Assembly (NCBI GenBank): GCA_963575655.1
Contig: CAUYTY010000166.1
Span: forward strand, 1 to 43,318
Direction of reading: 5' to 3'
DNA length: 43,318 bases
Origin: Gammaproteobacteria bacterium
GTDB lineage: Bacteria; Pseudomonadota; Gammaproteobacteria; CAIRSR01
Made by a program: the position numbers and the translations under genes. The notes below the pieces were generated by a model. The model ran no database searches. It had not been told where the DNA came from and was given only the letters and a program-made list of their open reading frames with translations. This document shows, piece after piece, positions 34,583 to 43,030 of the stretch (position 1 is its first letter; each line of letters begins with the position of its first letter).

Positions 34583-34616
34583 GGTAGTGCTCCAATCTAT
34601 AGGATCTCATGAGAAG

Positions 34617-35051
34617 CTATCCATTTTGATTGACAGGAAGCGTGGCATTATAGTGATGGATAAAGTACCAAATTGCTCCAATATGATTGACTAATTTTTT
34701 GAAAATGACAATGATTTTCTCACTAATCTCGAAATTCGTTGACGGAGGGTGCAATTGAATCTTTCAATATGGTTGGTTTGACCGCTTTCCTTGCCAACCG
34801 CGTAATAGCGTTTCGAGGGAAAAATTGCCGCATAGGCGGCCCAGAAATCCGTATAACTCACCGCGCATTGACGATAGACGGGGGGCAAGGAATCCCATAA
34901 GGCGCGTGCGGACTGCTCGCTACGATCGCCAATACAAACTCCAACAATTTTTCGAGTATCCCGATCGATGGCAAGCTAAACCCATTGTTTGTTTTCCTTT
35001 TTTCCAACAAATGGATCAGAGTTCATCGCACTTCATGGTGAGTTTTCCATT
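34617..35051 (-). pseudogene. insB: IS1 InsB-like transposase, broken by stops and frameshifts
   Basis: Expected IS1 motifs are recognisable: LTMKCDEL, QWV, IDRDTRKIVGVCIGDRSEQ, YTDFWAAYAAIFP and TNHIERFNCTLRQRISRLVR. Damage includes a stop or shift just after CDEL, TAG in place of the second Trp codon of WVW, and a one-base loss in an A run at about 34695 that separates SFSK from LVNHIGAIWYFIHHYNATLP. The original stop is at 34617-34619. It is inactive. Confidence 0.85.
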
Positions 35052-35336
35052 TTATTTTTCATCGATTTCCAGGGTACGCGGAGTTTGCGCGTATTTTTCA
35101 TTGATATATTTTTGAAGCCAAGTCTCGGAAACGCCTACTACTCTCGTAATCCCCGCCAGGGAAATTCGCTCCAACAAAAGATGATCAATATAATTATTTT
35201 TCTCATCAGAAATGGATCCCTTTTCTGGGATTAACACAAATTGCCGACCACATTCATTACAGCGATACATCTGTTTGCCAGTTGCATTAAAACCATTTTT
35301 TACAACCATTTCAGATTTGCAATTTGGGCAGCACAT
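35052..35336 (-). CDS. insA: IS1 InsA-like zinc-ribbon HTH protein
   Basis: The 94 residues start MCCPNCKSEMVVKNG and have a four-Cys zinc ribbon (CPNC, CNEC) and an HTH (LLERISLAGITRVVGVSETW). This is the InsA N-terminal regulator/DNA-binding part of IS1. It ends at DEK, where InsAB frameshifting would normally join InsB. Its partner insB is broken, so the element is not autonomous. Confidence 0.85.
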   Translation of the reverse strand: MCCPNCKSEMVVKNGFNATGKQMYRCNECGRQFVLIPEKGSISDEKNNYIDHLLLERISLAGITRVVGVSETWLQKYINEKYAQTPRTLEIDEK

Positions 35337-35744
35337 AGAAAGCTCCTAATTTTGCATGAAAATACCGGAATGGAATGTTAACTCATCCTATAGATTGGGG
35401 CACTACCGCTAGACCTTTTGGTGGATATCCGGTTGCTGTCGTTTAGAGATAGAGATCCGCTTGATTTATTATCGTGGTCCTGTTCATTTGCGGGGCGAGA
35501 ATATCGTCCTAACCATTTGGGATTAGAGAATGAGCACACGGTGATCCTGGTTTTACTTATAACTATTATTTTGAATAAGGGTAGTCGTTGCGTGCACTGC
35601 TCAGTCTGTAACCTTTGGGGCCTCCAACTAGCTTCAAAACCGCGTCCTACCGTAGATGTGGCTGTTGAAGCGCAACGTTACTAGACAGATAGCGGCCTGA
35701 CTGTTGTAGGGATATTCCTAGTAACAGAAGTGAGTTACCACCTC

Positions 35745-35774
35745 TTGACAAAATTATTACAGCGATGTTATAAA
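35745..35774 (+). promoter_or_regulatory. Sigma-70-like promoter (TTGACA-N18-TATAAA)
   Basis: TTGACA (35745-35750) matches the -35 consensus. TATAAA (35769-35774) is a good -10 at 18-nt spacing. The first gene downstream on this strand is apbE, so this is a candidate promoter for the apbE-rnf operon. Confidence 0.55.
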
Positions 35775-35781
35775 TAACATC
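35764..35781. promoter_or_regulatory. 18-bp perfect palindrome over the -10 box (possible operator)
   Basis: GATGTTAT-AA-ATAACATC is a perfect inverted repeat that covers the -10 hexamer and the likely start region. The position suits a repressor. The GATG...CATC ends loosely recall NsrR-type sites, but spacing and sequence differ, so the regulator is unknown. A second 10-bp palindrome (TGCATATGCA) is at 35787-35796. Confidence 0.5.
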
Positions 35782-36094
35782 TATGCTGCATATGCACAAT
35801 TTTGGTTTTTAGTCTATCGATCATTTTTTGTAGATTTAGATCGAGGCGTGTCAAATCCTCCGAATTTTGTGGTGGCCAAGCGGTAACAGTGGCCTCCCAA
35901 ATAGAAAGAACCTAAAACCCGAGCGGTTGCCGTTGCTTCGTGAGGGTGCGGCCTTGTTTCAGATACCAGCGCTGCCGTGCCCACAAAATAATCAAGAGAG
36001 TGGTGGATTCATTGGTGTGGTGATTATGGTGTCTTGTAGATTTTGATGGCGTTGTGCTGTCTGAATTGAGATCACTTTGCTGAGGTTTCACATT

Positions 36095-37093
36095 ATGCCT
36101 GTAACACTGTCACGTCGCCGTTTTATCACCCTCGTGGGGGCTGCGGTAGGTCTGCCACTGCTGGTGAAGGTTGGGGGTACCCAAGCTAGAGCGTTGCGTT
36201 GGGAAGGGACCTGTCTCGGTGCGCCTGCTTCCCTTCAGCTCTATCACACCAATGAAGCACAGGCGCGTACGGCAGTTACTGCAGCATTGGTCGAACTCCA
36301 GCGTCTGGAGTCGATTTTTAGCGTCTATCGTGCGGATAGCGCGATTGCGACCCTCAACCGCGATGGCGTACTGACCAACGCATCAGATGATTTTATCGCG
36401 ATGCTGACCCGAGCCCTGTCATTGGCCGAGGTCAGCAACGGAATTTATGACCCTACCGTGCAGCCAGTGTGGCAGCTTTATTTCCGCCACTTTACTGGGC
36501 CTCACCCCGACCCCGCCGGACCTACCCCGCAGGCTCTTGCTGCGGCACTAGCCCTAGTGGATTGGCGCGCCATTGACGTGGACGCACAGCGTCGGCGCGT
36601 TTCCTTTACCCGACCCGGAATGGGTCTGACTCTGAATAGTGGCGCCCAGGGGTACATTACCGACCGAGTTGCTGATGTACTGCGTGGCCACGGCTTCGAT
36701 CGCATCCTGGTGGATATGGGCGAGCCGCGCGCGCTGTCGACCAAGCCGGACGGTTCCGCTTGGCGTATTAACATCGCCAATCCCGCCGCCCCCAACCATG
36801 CGGTGGCAACTTTAGAGGTGGTGGACCAATGCGTAGCTACCTCGGGTGGTTACGGCACTCTGTTCGATAGTAGTGGCGTTTTTACCCACATTATTGATAC
36901 CCGTACCGGTCGTACCGCGCCGGCATTGTTGGGGGTTTCGGTAGTAGCTGATTCCGGTACTCATGCCGATGGATTAGCGACTGCCATGTTGATGGTCCCG
37001 GTCGAACACCGTCACCGGCTTCTCAAGGCCGCTGGGGGGCTGAAGGCGATCTACGTCACTCCCGATGGGGTGGCCTCCACGGTGGAGGTCTGA
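36095..37093 (+). CDS. apbE: FAD:protein FMN transferase ApbE
   Basis: The 332-residue protein has a twin-arginine-like export signal (SRRRFITLVGAAVGLPLLV). ApbE motifs include RLESIFSVYRADSAIATLNR, LNSGAQGYITDRVADVLRGH and ILVDMGE. The metal/FAD site region has FTHIIDTRTGRTAP followed by VSVVADSGTHADGLATAML. ApbE transfers FMN from FAD to a Thr in target flavoproteins in the periplasm. Its targets here should be RnfG and RnfD, encoded downstream with the required (S/A)GAT motifs. ATG 36095 is chosen because GAGG lies 9 nt upstream and the Arg motif follows at once. It is first in the operon, and the next gene begins 2 nt after its stop. Confidence 0.92.
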   Translation: MPVTLSRRRFITLVGAAVGLPLLVKVGGTQARALRWEGTCLGAPASLQLYHTNEAQARTAVTAALVELQRLESIFSVYRADSAIATLNRDGVLTNASDDFIAMLTRALSLAEVSNGIYDPTVQPVWQLYFRHFTGPHPDPAGPTPQALAAALALVDWRAIDVDAQRRRVSFTRPGMGLTLNSGAQGYITDRVADVLRGHGFDRILVDMGEPRALSTKPDGSAWRINIANPAAPNHAVATLEVVDQCVATSGGYGTLFDSSGVFTHIIDTRTGRTAPALLGVSVVADSGTHADGLATAMLMVPVEHRHRLLKAAGGLKAIYVTPDGVASTVEV

Positions 37094-37095
37094 GC

Positions 37096-37569
37096 ATGGA
37101 CGCACCCGATACCGTCATGGTCGAGGGGTTCGCCCACGTAGTGGCTGTGGATGGTGCCGTGGCTTGGCTCGAACCTGAAGCAACCACCAGTTGTAGTGGT
37201 TGTGCCGCGTCCTTGGCTTGCGAAACTCCGGGTATCGGTACGCTCGCCAGTCGCGTTAGAGCACGTCGTTTTCCCCTTGCCAATCACGAAAACTTCGTCG
37301 TTGGCGAGCGTATCGTGGTGGGTGTTCGTGAAAACACTTTGGTCAGCGCGTCGCTTACCGTCTATGCCCTCCCCATGGTTACCATGCTTGGCGCCGGTAT
37401 TACGGCACAGTGGGCGGTTGGGCGTGATGGAATTACCCTCGTGGCCAGCCTCGTGGGATTACTGCTCGGTTTTGGGATTGCGCATCTCCGTGCCCGTCAC
37501 CTGATTGCCAAAGGCAGTATGGATCTCTCTTTCATCCGCCGTGCGGATGGTGCTTGTCACTCCCAATAA
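37096..37569 (+). CDS. rseC: RseC-like (SoxR-reducing system) membrane protein
   Basis: The 157 residues have the Cys-rich N-terminal motif SCSGCAASLACETPG typical of RseC. Two membrane helices (about 90-110 and 115-135) and a charged C-terminus follow. RseC proteins occur with Rnf/Rsx and act in electron transfer to SoxR in E. coli. In Rnf operons they are thought to aid cluster or complex function. The gene is inserted between apbE and rnfA with 2-nt and 16-nt gaps, so it is co-transcribed. Confidence 0.85.
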   Translation: MDAPDTVMVEGFAHVVAVDGAVAWLEPEATTSCSGCAASLACETPGIGTLASRVRARRFPLANHENFVVGERIVVGVRENTLVSASLTVYALPMVTMLGAGITAQWAVGRDGITLVASLVGLLLGFGIAHLRARHLIAKGSMDLSFIRRADGACHSQ

Positions 37570-37585
37570 TCCAGGGAATTGAACT

Positions 37586-38167
37586 ATGCAAGACTACGTA
37601 ATGCTCATGGTCAGTGCCGCGCTGGTTAACAACGTAATTCTCGCGCGCTTTCTTGGTTTGTGTTCGTTTATGGGGGTGACGACTCGGGTCGATACCGCAG
37701 TTGGTATGGGGCTCGCGACTACCTTCGTCATTACCGTCTCTTCGATATTTGACTGGGCGGTTCAGATTTATCTGTTGGAACCCTTTGGACTGGGTTACCT
37801 GCGCACGGTGACTTTTATTCTGATTATTGCAGCAGCGGTGCAGTTCACCGAGATGACGGTGCGTAAGGTGTCGCCGCCGTTATTCCAGATGCTGGGTATC
37901 TACCTACCATTGATTACTACCAATTGTGCAGTCTTGGGGGTTGCCCTGTTGGTCGTTGAGGGAAAACTTGGTTTAATTGCAAGTGTACTGTTTGCTTTTT
38001 CTTCCGCGCTAGGTTACAGCCTAGTGATGATTATCTTTGCAGGGTTGCGGGAACGACTGGTATTGGCCGAGGTGCCGCGGTTGTTTGCTGGTCCACCGAT
38101 TGGTTTTATCACTGCCAGCCTGTTGGCGCTGGCCTTCATGGGATTCTCCGGGATAGGGGCGAGATAG
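37586..38167 (+). CDS. rnfA: Ion-translocating oxidoreductase subunit RnfA
   Basis: The 193-residue protein has six membrane helices. NNVILARFLGLCSFMGVT and the matching second-half TNCAVLGVALLVVE are the duplicated RnfA/NqrE motifs with conserved Cys that hold the intramembrane iron-sulfur centre. It pairs with RnfE in the membrane core. The ATG is preceded by AGGGA. It heads the rnfABCDGEH part of the operon. Confidence 0.96.
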   Translation: MQDYVMLMVSAALVNNVILARFLGLCSFMGVTTRVDTAVGMGLATTFVITVSSIFDWAVQIYLLEPFGLGYLRTVTFILIIAAAVQFTEMTVRKVSPPLFQMLGIYLPLITTNCAVLGVALLVVEGKLGLIASVLFAFSSALGYSLVMIIFAGLRERLVLAEVPRLFAGPPIGFITASLLALAFMGFSGIGAR

Positions 38168-38228
38168 GAAACTAGACTGGCAAGCGGGCATGGTGCCCAC
38201 TAATTTCTAACCTAAAGAGAGGCTCGAT

Positions 38229-38828
38229 ATGTTAATCGCGGTCGGTAGTCTTACCATCATGGGTGTTGTGTTAGGCGGTATTCTGGGGGCTGCGGCACGT
38301 TTCCTCGCAGTAGAAGAGAATCCGCTGGAAACCGAATTACAGGCCCTGTTACCAGGCTCTCAATGCGGCCAGTGTGGCTACGTGGGTTGCGCCCAAGCGG
38401 CCGCAGCACTAGCACGGGGCGAGGCGTCAGTAACGCTGTGTCCTCCTGGTGGTAAGGCGGTCGCTGAACAATTGGCCCGGCGGCTGGGTGTCAGTGCTGA
38501 TCTATCCGGGCATAAGGAAAAGGTACCGGAATACGCAACCATCATCGAAGAACTTTGCGTTGGGTGCACACGCTGCATTAAAGAATGCTCGGTGGATGGC
38601 ATCGTCGGCGCCAACAAATTGATGCATACCGTTATTATGGATAACTGCCACGGTTGTGGAAAATGTGTGGTGGTCTGCCCCACGGATGCAATTAAGATGA
38701 ATCCCATACCGATTACACTATCGAGTTGGCACTGGCCTAAACCAAAAGTGACTCTCCCCATAATACGGGACAAGGATCAATCCTTCAGCGAAGACAGTGA
38801 CGCTGTGCTGACCACCATAACCGTTTGA
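38229..38828 (+). CDS. rnfB: Ferredoxin-type subunit RnfB
   Basis: The 199 residues have one N-terminal membrane helix. A 4Fe-4S domain follows with CGQCGYVGC and the fourth Cys in TLCPPGG. Two further ferredoxin clusters come next (CVGCTRCIKECSVDG and CHGCGKCVVVCPTD). The first of these has Ser instead of Pro after the fourth Cys. RnfB accepts electrons from soluble ferredoxin. The ribosome site is GAGAGG before ATG 38229. The 61-nt gap after rnfA is the longest within the rnfABC block apart from that before rnfC (58). Confidence 0.95.
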   Translation: MLIAVGSLTIMGVVLGGILGAAARFLAVEENPLETELQALLPGSQCGQCGYVGCAQAAAALARGEASVTLCPPGGKAVAEQLARRLGVSADLSGHKEKVPEYATIIEELCVGCTRCIKECSVDGIVGANKLMHTVIMDNCHGCGKCVVVCPTDAIKMNPIPITLSSWHWPKPKVTLPIIRDKDQSFSEDSDAVLTTITV

Positions 38829-38886
38829 CATAGCAAGTATCTTGATTTGGGCTGCGACCCAAGACACATTGCTGTGTAATTAGGAT

Positions 38887-40383
38887 ATGCGAAGCATGAA
38901 GATTTTCCCGATCCGCGGCGGCATCCATCCTGAATATCGTAAGGAGGAGACCAGCGAAAAGGCCATCGTTACCATGCCGATGCCGGCGGCGCTGTACATT
39001 CCTTTGCAGCAGCATGTCGGTGCATCGGCTGAGACATTGGTGGTGGTAGGTGAACAAGTCAAAAAGGGACAATTGATCGCACGCAACCAGGGGGCCATAT
39101 CAATACCCCAACATGCCCCCACCTCAGGTCGAATTGTGGCAGTTACTGAAGTCACCGCCCCTCACCCCTCGGGATTGGCACAAACCACCATTGTCATTGA
39201 GCCTGATGGTAAAGATGAATGGGTTGACCTCCCTGAACCCATTGCTGACCCCTTTATCGTCGATCCGGATGTAATTCGCCAGCGCGTTGCGCAAGCGGGA
39301 ATTGTCGGTATGGGCGGGGCGGCCTTTCCTGCTGCGGTAAAGTTAAATCTTGGCAACCAATATAAGCTGGAACTTCTTTTAATTAACGGTGCCGAGTGTG
39401 AACCTTATCTGACCTGCGATGATCGAGTCATGCGTGAATACGCCGATGAGATTATCGATGGCGCCCGCATCATGGCCTATGTGCTGGGTGCTCCCAGAAT
39501 TGTCATCGCGATTGAGCGGAATAAACCACAGGCACTTGCTACCATGACCAAGGTGGTAAGCCGCTATGACAATATTGAAGTGGCAGCAGTACCCGCTCAA
39601 TACCCTATGGGATCCGCGCATCATCTTGTCCAGGCTATCACGGGACGTGAAACTCCCGCATTGGGACGTACCGCCGCCGTTGGTGCTGTGGTGCACAATG
39701 TCTCCACCTCCCGTGCAGTACACCACGCTGTCCGTTTTGGTCGTCCACTGATTACCCGCATCGTGACGGTAACCGGTGGCGCGGTGCGTGACCCCCAAAA
39801 TATTGATGCACTTATCGGTACTCGCGTGGCCGATCTCATCCAGTTTTGCGGCGGTCTCAAGGTGCGCGCCGAATATCTGGTCCACGGTGGCCCGCTAATG
39901 GGCGATCCTCTGCCTAGCGACGAGGTACCGTTAGTCAAGGGTATGTTGGGCATCTTGGCGCTTGCTGCCGACGAGGTGAATGAGGGACCTGAGAGTCCCT
40001 GCATCCGGTGCGGTAGTTGTGTAACTATTTGCCCATGTGGCTTGGTGCCGGTCGAGATGGCCGCCTTCATCCGCAAAGATATGTTGGAGAACGCCTCGAA
40101 ATTGGGTGTGGATGGGTGTATTTCTTGTGGCAGTTGTTCGTGGGTATGCCCGTCGCATATCCCGTTGGTACATTATTTCAATTATGCCAAGGGTAAGTTG
40201 TATTCCCTAGATCGCGAGCGTCGTAAGAGTGAACGGATTAAATCTCTGGCGGAGGCACATACCATTCGCGTAGAGAAATTGGAGAAAGCAGCCGCTGCCA
40301 AACGCGCGGCAAAAACCACGGGCGCGACTTCTGTGACGCGTAGTGGAACGCAAGAAACCGTTGATGACAAGGTCAGTGCATGA
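38887..40383 (+). CDS. rnfC: Electron transport complex subunit RnfC
   Basis: The 498 residues include the NAD/FMN-binding Nqo-like part with AQAGIVGMGGAAFPAAVKLN and LLINGAECEPYLTCDDRVM. Two ferredoxin clusters follow (CIRCGSCVTICPCGLVP and CISCGSCSWVCPSHIP). An Ala/Lys-rich C-terminal tail follows (about 445-498). RnfC is the peripheral subunit that reduces NAD or oxidises NADH. It starts at ATG 38887 or 38896. The stop overlaps the rnfD start (ATGA). Confidence 0.95.
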   Translation: MRSMKIFPIRGGIHPEYRKEETSEKAIVTMPMPAALYIPLQQHVGASAETLVVVGEQVKKGQLIARNQGAISIPQHAPTSGRIVAVTEVTAPHPSGLAQTTIVIEPDGKDEWVDLPEPIADPFIVDPDVIRQRVAQAGIVGMGGAAFPAAVKLNLGNQYKLELLLINGAECEPYLTCDDRVMREYADEIIDGARIMAYVLGAPRIVIAIERNKPQALATMTKVVSRYDNIEVAAVPAQYPMGSAHHLVQAITGRETPALGRTAAVGAVVHNVSTSRAVHHAVRFGRPLITRIVTVTGGAVRDPQNIDALIGTRVADLIQFCGGLKVRAEYLVHGGPLMGDPLPSDEVPLVKGMLGILALAADEVNEGPESPCIRCGSCVTICPCGLVPVEMAAFIRKDMLENASKLGVDGCISCGSCSWVCPSHIPLVHYFNYAKGKLYSLDRERRKSERIKSLAEAHTIRVEKLEKAAAAKRAAKTTGATSVTRSGTQETVDDKVSA

Positions 40384-41462
40384 TCATCCCTCCCACAATC
40401 AAGAAAAGCGCTCCATTTACCCACGCGCCTAATAGTGTCCAGCAGACGATGGTGATGGTGTTGCTGGCATTATTGCCAGCTGTTCTTTTTAACGCCTACT
40501 TATTCGGCTGGCCAGGTATTTTGTTATTTTCCGTTACCGTTGGCTCCTGTATGGGTGTTGAGGCGATTTGTCTTATCCTCGGAGACCGGCCCGTTCGCTC
40601 TACGTTAATGGATGGCTCGGCGATATTGACTGGCGCATTGTTGGCGATGAGCCTTCCACCGTGGGCTCCTTGGTGGATTGGGGGATTGGGCGCGGTATTT
40701 GCCATTGCCCTCGCCAAACATGCCTACGGCGGTCTCGGTCAGAATGTCTTCAATCCGGCGATGGTGGCGCGTGTTGCGCTCCTGATATCGTTCCCGGTGG
40801 CCATGACTGCCTGGGTCATGCCTCATCCACTGTTCTCGGCCGATTCCCCTAATCTGGTTGAGTCGATTGCTATCACCTTTGGGGTTGGCCCTCCCGACGC
40901 AATGAGCGCGGCCTCGGCGCTAGGATTGGTCAAAACCGAGCTGTCACGCGGTATTCCCATCTCGGAATCGATCAAGCAAGTCCCGGATCTAATGGACATG
41001 GCACTGGGTTATCGGGCGGGAAGTCTGGGGGAGACCTCGGCGATACTCATCCTGGTGGGGGGGGTGTTCTTGATTATGCGCGGTATCATTTCGTGGCATA
41101 TCCCCGTGGCATTAATGGGTACATTGTTTTTCATGGGGACGATATTTCACACGGTCAATCCCGAGCGGTTTACGAACGGGCTCTTCCATTTAATGTCCGG
41201 TGCTACCTTCCTCGGGGCGTTTTTTATTGCTACTGATTATGTAACTTCTCCGGTCTCCAACGCGGGGAAACTAATATTCGGTATTGGCTGTGGGATCCTT
41301 ACCTGGGTAATTCGGACCTTCGCTGGTTATCCAGAAGGTATGGCCTTTTCGGTATTGCTCATGAATGGGCTAACTCTGATTATCGACCAATATACCCGCC
41401 CCCGCCGCTTTGGGCGTACCCGCAAGGGTGACCCGCTACCAATTAAGGGGCAAGGCAAATGA
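40380..41462 (+). CDS. rnfD: Membrane flavoprotein subunit RnfD
   Basis: The 360 residues have about nine membrane helices. The FMN attachment motif SGATFLGAFFIATDYVTSP supplies the Thr that ApbE would modify. GGLGQNVFNPAMVARVALL is also conserved. It overlaps rnfC by 4 nt at the start and rnfG at the end (ATGA). Confidence 0.95.
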   Translation: MIIPPTIKKSAPFTHAPNSVQQTMVMVLLALLPAVLFNAYLFGWPGILLFSVTVGSCMGVEAICLILGDRPVRSTLMDGSAILTGALLAMSLPPWAPWWIGGLGAVFAIALAKHAYGGLGQNVFNPAMVARVALLISFPVAMTAWVMPHPLFSADSPNLVESIAITFGVGPPDAMSAASALGLVKTELSRGIPISESIKQVPDLMDMALGYRAGSLGETSAILILVGGVFLIMRGIISWHIPVALMGTLFFMGTIFHTVNPERFTNGLFHLMSGATFLGAFFIATDYVTSPVSNAGKLIFGIGCGILTWVIRTFAGYPEGMAFSVLLMNGLTLIIDQYTRPRRFGRTRKGDPLPIKGQGK

Positions 41463-42061
41463 CCCAACGCACGATGCTTGCGCACGCGCTGATCTTAGGG
41501 GCCTTCTGTCTTGGTTTCGGGATGCTGCTTGCCTTCACCGATTTCCTGACCGCCAAGGAGATCGAGGTTCGTGCCTTAGAGGATCGGCAAAACTCGTTGA
41601 GTCAGGTGATCCCGGCCAGCCTCTATGACAACAACCCCGCTACGGACACCACCATTCTCGAAAATGCAGATCATCAGGAGGTCACCATCTATCGTGCCCG
41701 CAAGGCCGGTCAGATTACTGGGGTGGCCTATGAAATGCGCGGCGTGGGATATGCCGGGGAGATAAAGCTCATGCTTGGCGTCAATCCCGAGGGAACTCTT
41801 CTTGGTGTTCGCGTAGTTTCTCACAAGGAAACTCCAGGGCTTGGTGATCGCATCGAAGAGAAGAAGGGTGATTGGATCCTACGCTTTACGGGATTGTCAC
41901 TGGGTAGACCGCCGGTTGAAAAGTGGAAGGTGAAGAAGGATGGGGGCCAATTCGATCAATTTGCCGGTGCTACGATTACGCCGCGTGGTGTGGTCGGGGC
42001 CATTCGTAACGGTCTCGAATTCTTCGGCACACATCAAAAAGAAATGATGGGGAGCCCGTGA
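41459..42061 (+). CDS. rnfG: Periplasmic flavoprotein subunit RnfG
   Basis: The 200 residues have one N-terminal membrane anchor (ILGAFCLGFGMLLAFTDFLT) and a periplasmic FMN-binding domain with GYAGEIKLMLGVNPEGTLLG, VVSHKETPGLGDRIE and FAGATITPRGVVGAI. The Thr of GATIT is the expected covalent FMN site. It overlaps its neighbours on both sides. Confidence 0.95.
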   Translation: MTQRTMLAHALILGAFCLGFGMLLAFTDFLTAKEIEVRALEDRQNSLSQVIPASLYDNNPATDTTILENADHQEVTIYRARKAGQITGVAYEMRGVGYAGEIKLMLGVNPEGTLLGVRVVSHKETPGLGDRIEEKKGDWILRFTGLSLGRPPVEKWKVKKDGGQFDQFAGATITPRGVVGAIRNGLEFFGTHQKEMMGSP

Positions 42062-42735
42062 TGGCAACAAATTATAATCGGATCGTTCGGGATGGTCTGT
42101 GGGACAACAACGGTGTGCTCAGTATGTTGCTGGGCATGTGCCCGACCATGGCCATGACTACCAGTGCCACCAACGGATTTGGTATGGGGTTGGCGACTGC
42201 GCTGGTAATGGCTGCTTCAAGCCTATTGGTGGCACTGTTTCGCGATCAGATTACGCAAGAGGTACGTATCCCGGTCTATATTTTGATCGTTGCCGCTATG
42301 GTCACCGTGGTAGATTTAACGATGAATGCCTGGATGCACGAGTTGTATAAAGTGTTGGGGTTGTTTATTCCCCTGATCGTATCTAACTGTCTACCGCTGG
42401 CACGCCTGGAGGCATTTGCGGCCAAAGAGCCGGTGCTGCCTTCGCTGGTGGATGGAATTTTTATGGGTTTGGGCTTCACCTTGGCACTCACCGTCATTGG
42501 CGCGGTTCGCGAGATTACTGGTTCAGGCACCCTTTTCGCCGATGCCTCACTGTTGTTGGGACCTGCTTTCAAATTCATGGAGATGCGGATATTGCCCGAG
42601 GATATGAGCGTATTGATGATGATTCTACCGCCGGGTGGATTCCTCGCCACAGGTCTTTTAGTAGTAGCCAAGCGTATGATTGATCTGCGTAGCGGCAAGG
42701 CTATCCAAATGGCCGGTGCCCATTCCGTGGGTTGA
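42061..42735 (+). CDS. rnfE: Ion-translocating oxidoreductase subunit RnfE
   Basis: The 224 residues have about six membrane helices. The paralogous Cys motifs to RnfA are seen in LLGMCPTMAMTTSATNGFGM and LFIPLIVSNCLPLARLEAFA. ATG 42061 shares a base with the rnfG stop. The GTG at 42058 is an alternative start. It completes the membrane core with RnfA and RnfD. Confidence 0.95.
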   Translation: MATNYNRIVRDGLWDNNGVLSMLLGMCPTMAMTTSATNGFGMGLATALVMAASSLLVALFRDQITQEVRIPVYILIVAAMVTVVDLTMNAWMHELYKVLGLFIPLIVSNCLPLARLEAFAAKEPVLPSLVDGIFMGLGFTLALTVIGAVREITGSGTLFADASLLLGPAFKFMEMRILPEDMSVLMMILPPGGFLATGLLVVAKRMIDLRSGKAIQMAGAHSVG

Positions 42736-42745
42736 GGAGGAAGCC

Positions 42746-43030
42746 ATGAAAATTAGCGTTAGCTATGCACTACCAAATCGTCAGATTTTGCTCACGGTCG
42801 ACCTCCCCGATGGTGCTATTGTTAAAGAGGCGATTGAACGCTCGGGAATTCTCAAACAGTTCCCCGCGATTGATCTTAAACAGCAGAAGGTCGGTGTATT
42901 TAACAAAGTTACTACGCTAGAGACGGTCTTGGCCGATGGGGACCGCGTCGAGATCTATCGTGCCCTTACGGTTGATCCAAAAACGGTACGCCGCAAGACT
43001 AAATCCGATGGGGCGGATGCCAAGGATTAA
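42746..43030 (+). CDS. rnfH: RnfH family protein (ubiquitin-like fold)
   Basis: The 94 residues read as the RnfH/UPF0125 family (MKISVSYALPNRQILLTVDL, GSGILKQFP-type helix region, VGVFNKVTTLETVLADGDRV, EIYRALTVDPKTVRR). The start is chosen at ATG 42746, with AGGAGG 5 nt before it. The family is small and ThiS/MoaD-like, found at the end of rnf operons or beside ratA. Its function is unknown, and it is not a structural Rnf subunit. Confidence 0.92.
   Translation: MKISVSYALPNRQILLTVDLPDGAIVKEAIERSGILKQFPAIDLKQQKVGVFNKVTTLETVLADGDRVEIYRALTVDPKTVRRKTKSDGADAKD

Larger units (their letters stand above)
34583..35407 (-). mobile_element. IS1-family insertion sequence, degenerate
   Basis: The termini GGTAGTGCTCCAATCTATAG (left) and the complement of GGTAGTGCCCCAATCTATAG (right) match for the first 22 positions with one mismatch and begin with the IS1-type GGTAGTG. 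The 825-bp length is close to IS1 (768). It carries insA and a broken insB on the minus strand. No clear 8-9 bp target duplication is seen (flanks AAATTGCTC and GCTAGACCT). Confidence 0.88.
35408..36094. other. Long intergenic region upstream of the apbE-rnf operon
   Basis: The 687 bp contain no convincing gene. A short open frame at 35418-35684 has no recognisable domain. The stretch contains a near-consensus promoter with an overlapping palindrome (35745-35781), so an mRNA leader of about 300 nt before apbE is possible. Confidence 0.5.

Noticed and set aside
35418-35684. 88-residue open frame between IS1 and apbE
   Set aside because: No domain, no ribosome site and no conserved pattern visible.
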